A stretch of 64,000 nt of DNA from Oscarella lobularis (Eukaryota > Porifera > Homoscleromorpha > Homosclerophorida > Oscarellidae): the NCBI RefSeq assembly GCF_947507565.1, contig NC_089185.1, positions 992,001 through 1,056,000 on the forward strand. Direction: 5' to 3'. The translations under genes were made by a program, and so were the position numbers. Of this stretch, positions 11,201-20,600 are shown one piece after another (the first letter of the stretch is position 1; every line of letters begins with the position of its first letter). The notes under the pieces were generated by a model, which had not been told where the DNA came from, made no database searches, and saw only the letters and a program-made list of their open reading frames with translations.

Positions 11201-12284
11201 GCACGTCTCAAATCCTCTATTTCGCTCTCGAATTTAGCTTTGACTTCCACTTCTGCTGCTCGTCTTTCTTCTTCGCTCGACTGATACGCTTTAGATTGGT
11301 CTTTCAACTGATCAACCTCGGTCGAAAGACGGCTTATTTCTTCGTCGCACTGTTCCTCTCTTTTCCGACGTTGCTCCAGTTCGTCGACAGCAGCGGAATA
11401 TCGTTTCTCCGCATCTTCAATCAATACGGACTTCTCTCTGAGCGATTCCGCCGCTTCGACTTTAGCTTTATTCAATTCCTCCAACCGATCCCTCAGCTCG
11501 CGATTCACTTTCTCTACATTCAAATTTCCTTCCTCCGTCAAACGACGTCTCTCCTCGGCCGCCGTCTCCTCGAGCGAACGCACCTCGCCTTTCAAATTAT
11601 CCACGAGTTCGTTTAAACGTTCCTGCTCCGACATCATTCGTTCTAATTCGTTTTCCTTATCGACCATAGTCGCTCTCAGGGCATCGACATCCGGTTGAGA
11701 AATGTCCCCTTCGTTTTTCTTCGATCGCAGCTGTTCAATTTCGTCCTGTAGACGATTGACCAGTGCCGCCTGTTCTTGAGCCAATTCGAGTTCCGCTTTC
11801 ATCTCGTCGATCGTCTTGTCTCGCGTCGATAATTCGTCGCGAAATGATGCGACTTTTCTCGTGAATTGCTGCTTGAGATTTTTCACCTGTTGGTCCGATT
11901 TCGACTTCAAGTTCTCCATCTCCGTCTAAATTTCGACCCCTTTTGAATACGCGCGACCATGAATGATACTTCGTACCTCCTTTTCGCGAAGAATCTGCTG
12001 GAATTCTTGGTTTATTCGCCGATTTTGTTCGTCCGCGTCGTCGAGAGACTTCTTGAGTCGTTCCATCTCGTCCTCCTTGGACTAATTGTCAAGTACGATC
12101 GCGGTGAATGCTTCGCGTGTACCTGGTTCGGTTGCAGTGCTGACGCTTCACTGTCCATATTTGTGTCCGGCTCGTCGTCGCCATCTTGAGGGACCCCATC
12201 CTCCGATTTTGCTAACGTTTGATCGATTACCGCGTCCAGTTTGTCCTGGAAGCGTTGGAGGCCGTCGGAAAAGCGTCCCCACAT
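8232..12284 (-). CDS. Golgin-like, tail-anchored coiled-coil protein
   Basis: Seven exons join in phase: 12284-12123, 12081-11977, 11925-8749, 8695-8591, 8542-8494, 8440-8404 and 8340-8232, giving about 1247 residues. The N-terminus is MWGRFSDGLQRFQDKLDAVI. Almost everything from residue 60 to 1160 is heptad-rich coiled coil (Glu, Lys, Arg, Gln, Leu). A short non-coiled part with DTSGGDEISD follows, then a basic segment and one hydrophobic span at the extreme C-terminus (AAAIYAITIHVLLVYLVVF). Long coiled coils ending in a single C-terminal membrane span are typical of golgins such as giantin, golgin-84 and CASP, which tether vesicles at the Golgi. The family member cannot be fixed by eye because coiled coils look alike. 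TMF-like or centrosomal coiled-coil proteins are less likely because of the anchor. Confidence 0.75.
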
Positions 12285-13756
12285 CGCGAAATGGTGATCT
12301 AGAGTGTCCGGGATAGTCACTTCGCGTAATCCGCTATTTCGAACTGCCGCGCAGCCGGGTCCATTGCGAAGAGGGAGAAATGCGCCGAAATCCTAATGGA
12401 AAGGGAAAAGACAAAACACGCGGTCGGCGAAATCGCTCGAGACCGCCATGTTTCTAGCGCCAAGTCGAAGGAATTAGCTGACGTAAAGAGCACGTGCAAC
12501 GTTGGCGCGAATTTCAGCAGCAAATCAGCCTATCGTTGCCCTGGTGAATTGATCCACAGTGACCTCACCAGCGGATATTGCACCCTGCTCGGTATATAAG
12601 CGTCTGGGCCAACGCCCATCTTCAGTCTTGCTAAAGGGTGGGGGATGTCACCGGACTGAACCCTAGAGGTTTGATCGTGCGCTGGGGAAGCTGATGGTTG
12701 GTCTCAAGAAAGCGTGTCGTCATGCCGTTCCTCACTGAAACTGTAAGGCGCAGTGGAAGGGCGTCGCGCGAGTTCTTCTCGCGGCGCTAGTTCGGCACTG
12801 GGAGGTCATTGGGTCGTGGAAGGCTTCGGTTGCGAAGTCAGGCGTTCCGCGCTAAAGCCGAGCGGGCGTCTGACTAAGGTTTGCCACTTACTGCCAAAGA
12901 AACGTGTGGGGGCCCAGTGTCTCGTGGTATTTCCTCACTCGGATTAGTAACCTATACCCTGAAGATGGCCCGACCTCCCAGGACATCAAACACGCTGACC
13001 CTCCATCGGTGGACTTGGCAATCGTTCGAAAATCCTCTCCCATCACGGTAGCCTCGGTTCTTTGTGCAAAAATTCTATCTTTCCATCCCGAAAGGCTACG
13101 GCCTCTCTGAGGCCCCGGTACGACGCGGTCGGGGGGACGGTGGGGGAGAGCCGTTCTCGATCCAGGCCGTACCGGTCGTGTTTGGGCTGTTGAAGCAAGG
13201 TCTCGCTTCCAAACATTTTTGGGCCACTAACTGCGTTCGAACCTCCACGTGGTGTGGCCTGGGTAATGCCAATGCGAACGCATTGGAAAAAGGTACGTAC
13301 ATAGACACATTGAACAGATTTTATCTTTTCTTTTTTTAGGTGCTTTCTAGGAAAAAAGATCGACTCAAAACGCCGCTCAAGAGACAGAAGTTATTGCTAT
13401 ATGTAGTAATTAATTAATTAATTGTCTGTGTATGCACGCATGTGGACTAGCATTTCATGGGGATTTTTTGAACAATTGTGTCGAGTCGCGTCCGGTCTAC
13501 CTACAGTAAATGGAGCTGGTCCAATCATGCTGTAAGTGGACCATTTACAGCAGCAGTCGATGGAGCGGGTTATAAAATATTTTGTGAGACGGATTACTTG
13601 TTATAAAAAAAATAAAATTTTATTTATCTATTGGGGCAGTATCGCGCGCTACGTGATTTTGTTCGCAACAAATTCACTTTTGAACCTTGTAGGGATTACA
13701 CACGTGGCCCAATGAAGACATTCTCGTATTAATTAAATATTAGTGAAACTGATCAA
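12285..13756. other. Long stretch without a clear gene; TATA-like box and GC-rich transcribed-looking block
   Basis: The part next to 12285 is the golgin promoter. On the plus strand a TATA-like element (ggtatataagcg) occurs near 12590-12601, followed about 25 bases later by a GC-rich, stop-rich block to about 13300. It contains short open frames (12753-12947, 13064-13339) with no recognisable domain. A short stem is possible between ttcagtc (12620) and gactgaa (12653). From 13300 the sequence turns AT-rich with an attaattaattaatt run near 13410 and an inverted gtaaatgg/ccatttac pair near 13506 and 13546. A non-coding RNA gene or an old mobile element would both fit; neither is shown. Confidence 0.4.
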
Positions 13757-15403
13757 TCAAGAAGTCTCTCCATTGTCAACATGAACTATGTACTTATTTG
13801 ACTTCTTGCACAGAGAACGACAAGCAGAGAAGGAAATCAACCCTCGCTTCATTGCAGCTCTCAATTGACAAAACGCCCAATACAGAATGCACCCACTGAC
13901 AGCCATGACGGCAGCACCTCGAAAAGTCGTCCTTGCTCCATATCGCTCCCAAGCGATACCTCCTAGAATTCCTCCGCATCCACGTCCCAGACCCCAGTAC
14001 ACCGCGCTCACGATTGATAGAGAGCTAGCCTCCAGTCCGGGTGGAGCAATGTGCCGAGCGTACAACGTCGACACAGCCCACAGGAGAGCAAACGTAACAC
14101 CGTGAAGAAGTTCGATTGCAAGAACTATCCAGGGATTCGATAGAAACGAGTAAGAAATAAAACGAAGAGCGTAGGCAAGAAAGACGATGTAGACGACGCC
14201 GCTGTGTCCAATTCGAGCAATAACTCGTCCGGAGATAAAGAACACAGGCACTTCGCCCATGCAAGTGAATGCTAATGACAAGCCAAGAAGCGTTTGATTA
14301 GCACCCAGGTCTTGGAGAAACCAAAACAGAAAATTATCAATGAGAATCATGAACATGGCTAGAGTCCAGATGGCGATGAGAAAAGCAATGATATTGGGAT
14401 TGGAAAATATAGCTTTGAAGCGTTGTATGAAAGGCAGCAACTCCTTCTCGTTCTTTTCTTTGTCTTTGACAGGACTGCTAAGAGTCTTGCTTGGGCAAAC
14501 AAAAAACGCGGCTATGATTCCCAAAGATGATACTGATATGAAGATGATAAACAACATTGTGTACTTGACATCACAAGGTGTTTCACCGTCTGCGACATAG
14601 CCGCCACCCACGGCTCCCAGACCCCAACCAACTGCACCCCAAAGACGCTGCTTACCATAGTCTCCTTTTCGTTCATTTCCTAGAGCTTGCATAGCAAAAT
14701 GATCAGCCAGTGCTAGAGTAGGTGCAGCGAGAAATTCCCCTATTGCTACAATAATGGCAAGTTGCAGAAATTTGCTAACCTCTGCATCGATTCTGTTTTC
14801 CTCTACTTCCTCACATAAAGACGCTAATGTCAGATTGAAGGAGTCCAGCACTTCTGAAATCGAAAAATTCGCTTCCACCGATGTGCAATTGCAGCCTTGA
14901 TGAATTGCTTTTGTGACCGAGCTTGGCCCAATCAGTCCCAAGATGGCCGTAAATGCAATAAAATTAAACGTCGAAACGATCCATATTACCCTGACTTTTC
15001 CTAACTTGTCACCCACCATTCCCCAAAGAGGCGTTGCAACGCAATTTACGAACGGACGAATACCTTGAACAATACCGTTCTGGGATGCCGATAGGCCAAC
15101 AAACCGAAAGTAGACGGTCAAGAAGGGAAATATGCAGCCAGCTCCAAGCATGAAAATGAAATAATAGAGTTTGACAGGTAGGAGGTGAAGATCGAGGAAA
15201 CATCGCCTCCGGTCTTGTTCTTTTGGAGCATTGTCGCTTGATTCTGAGCTCAAAACGCTTGAAGACTCGTTCTCCTGAGGTTGCAGGCATTCTTCATGGC
15301 TTCCTTGCTCCTCCGAGAGGGGTCCCTCAGTCTGAGCGTCGCCTTCTTTGTCTTCGGAACGCAGAAGTGTTGCAAGTTCTATGTCACCCGAGCTAGTAGA
15401 CAT
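13757..15403 (-). CDS. MFSD6: MFSD6-like major facilitator superfamily transporter
   Basis: An apparently single-exon gene of about 548 residues. The open frame extends to 15442 but that codon is GTG; the first ATG is at 15403 (MSTSSGDIELATLL). A hydrophilic acidic N-terminus of about 80 residues precedes some twelve membrane spans. The first span region reads LPVKLYYFIFMLGAGCIFPF, followed by LSASQNGIVQGIRPF and the loop motif GMVGDKLGKVRV. This loop and the LPVKLYYF start are characteristic of the MFSD6/LacY-like group. A second-half marker is ISGRVIARIGHSG. The transported molecule is unknown for this group; vertebrate MFSD6 has been described as a cell-surface receptor-like protein. Two spans contain PPGLEASSLSIV and YWGLGRGCGGILGG, usual in the last helices of this family. 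The gene has no introns, unlike most of its neighbours. Confidence 0.85.
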   Translation of the reverse strand: MSTSSGDIELATLLRSEDKEGDAQTEGPLSEEQGSHEECLQPQENESSSVLSSESSDNAPKEQDRRRCFLDLHLLPVKLYYFIFMLGAGCIFPFLTVYFRFVGLSASQNGIVQGIRPFVNCVATPLWGMVGDKLGKVRVIWIVSTFNFIAFTAILGLIGPSSVTKAIHQGCNCTSVEANFSISEVLDSFNLTLASLCEEVEENRIDAEVSKFLQLAIIVAIGEFLAAPTLALADHFAMQALGNERKGDYGKQRLWGAVGWGLGAVGGGYVADGETPCDVKYTMLFIIFISVSSLGIIAAFFVCPSKTLSSPVKDKEKNEKELLPFIQRFKAIFSNPNIIAFLIAIWTLAMFMILIDNFLFWFLQDLGANQTLLGLSLAFTCMGEVPVFFISGRVIARIGHSGVVYIVFLAYALRFISYSFLSNPWIVLAIELLHGVTFALLWAVSTLYARHIAPPGLEASSLSIVSAVYWGLGRGCGGILGGIAWERYGARTTFRGAAVMAVSGCILYWAFCQLRAAMKRGLISFSACRSLCKKSNKYIVHVDNGETS

Positions 15404-15442
15404 GCAGCTAGCAATCCATTCCAGTGAAATGACGTCTTTCAC
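15404..15442. promoter_or_regulatory. 39-base gap between divergent start codons
   Basis: The MFSD6-like ATG (15403, minus) and the ATG of the secreted orphan gene (15443, plus) are only 39 bases apart. Both transcripts must therefore start inside the other's coding region or begin with upstream exons. The open minus-strand frame continues across the gap without a stop. Confidence 0.5.
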
Positions 15443-17507
15443 ATGCGGGAACTGCTACCCTTATCTATGCCTGGAATCTTTGCTGCAGCGTTCTCTCTGA
15501 TCTCCTGTTGCCTGCTATCATCAGCTGAAAATGACATTGGGTTGGCACTGAAGGAACACCTGCAGGGATACTACTCTATCGGTAAATTGATAGCCTCGAT
15601 TCGAGTGTCTCCTGACTCTTAGAGCAGGGGAAATGAGCTTCGAAGCGGCATACGACGAAGGCAAGAAAGCAGACCGCTCATTCTCATTCTCCTGCAGTCT
15701 TATAATTCCCCACATGAGAGCTTTCGTCAATGATTCACAGCACGGTACATTTTGACGCGCTTGAGGGCAAATGTGGGGATTATTGGATACTGGTCGTAGT
15801 TGCTGAATGTGTTGGCAATGTCGTCGTCCTTGGGTTGACTCCGAAGGAGGGATCCCAAGTGCCCAACTTAGTAATTTTGCTTGACACAAACGAAGAATCC
15901 GATTCTCTGTAGATTATCAACGGATCCGTCGAAATATTTGACGGCGGCGTTGAAAATCACCAGCTCGAAATGCACTATTTTCTACCTTTTGTCGGCAGTG
16001 ACTCTCAGAACTACACTCTGCAAGGCGTAAAGCACATCAATGGCTCGGACTGCCTAAATCTGCTAAAGGTACTTGTGGTCTATGGATACACGTACCTGAA
16101 TTGACCAGCTTCCATTTCAGATGAGCACAACCTTGTACACCTACGTACGACAAAAAAATACAACAGACAAAATTCTTATGACGGGAATTGTGAAGATTGA
16201 TGCGCTAGGCATCCTAGCTCTCCTTGAGTCCATTAGAATTGCTGGAAACGTATGCCTTTACTTCTGGTTTGATTCCACTTCTGTGATGCCGTGCAGGGAA
16301 CCGATGCTGACAAATTAGATGTGCTATTCGAATTTTCAAAATTTTTGCTCACGTCGGTTGAAAGCGATTGCCTAAATATGACAAACTGGGAAACCAGATT
16401 TTGGTACACGTGGGCTTCGGACGGAAAACAAGTATATAAGATAGATAGTAGTATTGATTTGATGAAGTTATTTGTTATATTAGGGGTTTTTACTTGACCT
16501 CATTCAACGACCTGACAGGTACAAATCAAACGACAGAACAGGAGCATTTGGTTAAAATTTGCCTTTCCAGACTTGAACTTCGTTTAGAACTTTACAGCGT
16601 GAATAAAACGCCAGAGGTACGCCGTCTTGGCAAATCAACCTATGTCTATCATCTCTGTCGATTTGCCTGCCTCAATTAAGGTCCACAAGCAATATCTTGA
16701 TCTGAGCCAACTGCACGTTGACAAAGATCAAGTTAAAATGGGACCACTGGCACTGTCTAACAACTTTCTATCGGGTAAAGTCAACTCGGTCAACGTTGAC
16801 CTTTCATTCAGGCTCAGCAATGGTAGCAATCACTTTCTTCCGGTAAAAAATCGCCTTTTTGTCCTATCTTCTACCTGCCTTTCTATAGACGCTTTTAGCA
16901 AACGCTTCAAAGGGAATTATCCCTGACATTTTCTCGCGCTACGGGGACATTTCTGCAGGAGCAGTTGGATACAAATTTGAAACTCGAACACCGATCGTGT
17001 ACACGACTTACGCGTTTAAGGCAAGCTACGCTATCCTAAGCATTCATACGCAATCACATCTTTTTCTAGGTCGGTCTAAGTGAATATCGTTGGGCTATGA
17101 TATCAGCTATGCGCTTTGTTGACAATGGCACTGGAGTAGCAACAAATCTCAAAATCGAAATTGTTGCCCTGCTTTATGGCAGCACCGACTCGCTAGCCTT
17201 TTCTTACGTGCAGTACCATGGCACCGAGCACCACCTGGATCCGCTCACGTCTGACTCAAAGACGAAAATGACACACGTGGGAAGTATTCACGGAAATCAG
17301 CGCTTGTTTGGAGCCGAGATTAGCTCTCTCACTCTAAACATGACTATAGAGTGTCAGGCGCCAACCGACCAATTTGCCTTGCTTGATCAAGAGGGAAAAA
17401 CGGTCATTCACACTACAGTTCTGGGAGAGTGCTACTCTTATGATCGCGATACGGGCGCAACGTTTGTGTGCTCTAACTGCGCCCTTCTCGAAGTAAAGAC
17501 CCTGTAA
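15443..17507 (+). CDS. Orphan secreted glycoprotein (unrecognised)
   Basis: The ATG at 15443 gives MRELLPLSMPGIFAAAF, then a signal-peptide-like segment ending near SSAEN; donor after 15581. Clear later exons are 15913-16068 (INGSVEIFDGG...), 16121-16249, 16297-16429, about 16519-16614, about 16630-16840, about 16895-17020 and about 17070-17507, ending in LLEVKTL. At least eight N-glycosylation sequons are seen, among them NYT, NGS, NTT and NMT. There is no C-terminal membrane span and no known domain. Beta-strand-like alternation (SVNVDLSFRLSNGS, VGLSEYRWAMIS) suggests an extracellular fold. The joins between 15582 and 15912 are not solved: one exon near 15622-15736 fits in phase, the next (about 15765-15900) does not. 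It could belong to a fast-evolving lumenal or lysosomal family. It ends 106 bases before the convergent MMS22L gene. Confidence 0.6.
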
Positions 17508-17613
17508 ACAAGCTGTGGCACAGGAAGCAAAATAAAAACGAACTGTGTGGGAAAATTTGTTGGGGGGACCTCATAATGGTTAATCGGTGTCAGGTGCACT
17601 TTAGTTTGTTCAA

Positions 17614-20600
17614 TTAATAATTTTCGCTGCGAAGTCTTACCATTCGGCGAAAATCTTCCAACGCCGCTCTGTGAGCACTCCACATGCATAAACCCTGGCC
17701 AACTCTTCGCCGATTCTTACCTCAAGCCTCTGTCACTTCCTGTTCCTCGACGGTGCTCTATCTCACTGATGCCTCGCTCAATATCTGGAAGTAGAAGAGA
17801 GCACAGCTCCTTGTCCACGTTGGCAACCGCATAGAGCGGTTTGAAAGCCAGTGCCTAAAACAGGAATGCGCCTATTTTCCGCATCCATCGCTGAACTGCA
17901 TTATACTTGTGACGTCTCCAAGTTTGATGTGAGGTACGTTCGAAAAAGTGTAAGCAGTTGCGATCTGTCGTCAAAACGATGAGCATCTCATCGTAGCGAA
18001 TTTTCGAGTGCAAATCATACGTTGAAAGTATGGCTGTATTCTGTCGACACGCTTTCAACATTACCGTCAGCACGTCAATAACTGTGTTAGAGAGAGAGGG
18101 TCAATGAACGGACAGTCTTTGTGTGCAAACCTCTGTACCGAGTTGTTGCATCCGCTGCGGCAGACTGCTGGAAGACCACCTTTCACATGCTAAGAGGCAG
18201 GCTAATGTGACGGGTAGCAAGAGCGATGCATCGCTGCAAGCCAAAATGAGCGAGAAAACTCCACAAATACAAAAAAAAAGACAAACCTGGCTATTTGCCC
18301 ACCCGAACTAGTGGCAGCAAAGGTACTCTTTAAGAAATTTAGAATCTTGCAAGATACAGACACATCACACTGTGATTATTCTGCAGAGAAGAGGACTTAC
18401 GAGGACAAGTTCATTGGGATGTTTCGGGAGAACGAGAAAACGATCCGTGATTATTTCCATGGACAACCGTCGGGAATCTCTAATACACGTACTTGAAGTG
18501 AGATAAATACAACGCAGAATCGGCCTGACCTCAACTGCTGGCTTGACCCCACAGGGCATTTGACGGTCAGCAACTCCTAGGAACGATTTTATGAATGCGT
18601 GATGTATCAGTAGCTATAATACCTCAAATCCGCTAGTTAAGTCAGATGCTGTGCGATCCTTTTAGGAAATTTCCACGTAAATAGAAAAACGTCTTGCCTA
18701 TTGTTTTCCTTACCTGAAGGTGCGCGAGCAAAAATTGTTGAAACAATTCTTTGTACTTTCTCTTCACAAAGCCGGTATGATCCGGTGGAAGACAGCTCAG
18801 TCCTTGCAAAAACTACACAGACACGTCTTCATCGTTCCTTCTAAACGCCGTGATTTATCTAAGTACCAAGCACACAGTACGTCGTTGCCAAGTTGACAAT
18901 GCAGGCGAAATCACTTTCTTTCGTTGGGGGAAAACTCTGTCGAGCAATCGAGGTAGCAAGCACCGGTGGTCATGCTGAAATCCCAGATAGAGACGCAGAT
19001 CAATACTACTAAACATTGGCTCACCGAAGAATACAGCATTCTACTGCAGTATTTGACCAGGATGCCACAAAATACGCACACCATTCGAATTGCCTCTGGT
19101 AACGGAGCGCTGCTCAACAGAACGGCGTCCAAGTGCTTTGTTATGTCTCCAAGATAAGACAATAATCTCTCTTTTATATTATCCGCGTTAGTAGCCGATG
19201 CTTCCATCTATGACCGGAGTAAAATCGAAAGATTAAATACGACAGTGGATACCTCCGTGAAATGAAGATCGCCCAGGGTCATTATAAAACTGTGCAAACA
19301 CCGCTCGGCAGGAAACGACGCGTAGATGTCATCTGCTCTTTCCCGAAACTAAAGAGAGCCTCATTCTTTTCCCAATGTTATGTACCAATTAACTTTACCT
19401 GTTTTTCGGCAACATCTCTAACTTGTTCTATTTTCAGTATCTGATCTGAGATGTCTTCTAGGGAGTTTTGAAGCATCGTCTTAGTGGCCACATTTTTCGA
19501 AGATCCATCAAGGACAAAAGTGAGAAAACATCGAATCCAAATAGATATGAGCTGAGTCTGGAAATTGTGAAGTTCACAGAGCTTCTTCGTAGCAACGCGG
19601 TCGGACAGCAATCGTTCAAGAAGAGGAATTAAAAAGCTGAATAAAAAATAGTTAAACGAGGTAAACAGTATCAAACTGCAGTACCTGTAAGATAAATCGG
19701 CCGCCAGAATGAAATCATCTGCTAGTCTCCTCAAACCTTGATCCAAGGAGAAATTTCTAGAAGAATTGTGACGTGTCCTTGTTATTAATTGACGCCTCTT
19801 TTTGAATAACAAAACGATTACATAGAATTTGATAGAAAGAACATCTCGGCGCAAAGAGAAGCCAAGGCTACTTTGACTGTAGAAGAAAGGTGCTGATGCC
19901 TTGCCTTGGTTTTGAGACAAGGCAACACGTGATTCCACAAAGAACCTGCAAATTCTGCACAGACTGTGCACTAACAATAACGCTGAACTAACAGAATCGC
20001 ACCTTTCGACGTCTTCTCAGTAGCCGAGTACCTGTCAAACAAAAACTAATCAACAGTCACGTCTTGTCCTTCGTCGCACTTGTTCTTTCTCTTTCGAAAG
20101 CAGCTCGTTACAGCATTCAAGCAACTCAAGGTCACAAGAAGTTCGTTCTCTTTGCTGCTTGATAACAGAACCGACAATCCTGACCCTGTATAAAAATAAA
20201 TGTTTGTATTCGCTTCATTCCGAGGGAATTTGGACTGGTCGACAAACCGAGTAAAAGATGCTCGCAGCCTCGTAGAGGCGTTTCGCTTTTGCTTACGAGA
20301 CATTTCACTTGCTCGAGATACTCGGCGATAAGAAACCAAATTTCCTTTGCTTCTTTAGCTTTGCCATTATACGATCTGTACATACGACTCATGAATAGGA
20401 GAGAAAACATGAGGAGAGGGGTAGAGAGACACCTATGACAAATAGGATAAAAAACACGAGGAGAGGGATACAGAGAAGCATACAACATGAGGAGAGGGGT
20501 AGAGAGAAGCCCATGACTCATAAACAGGCTAGAAAACAAGGGGAGAAAGGTAGAGAGAAGCCTATGACTCGTAAATAGGATAGAAAACATGAGGAGAGGT

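Noticed and set aside
8767-11616. Several plus-strand open frames of 76-256 residues
   Set aside because: They are antisense to the long golgin coiled-coil exon, whose biased codons keep the other strand open. No domain is recognisable.
12753-13339. Short plus-strand frames (64-91 residues)
   Set aside because: No domain, no splice logic, and low-complexity composition.
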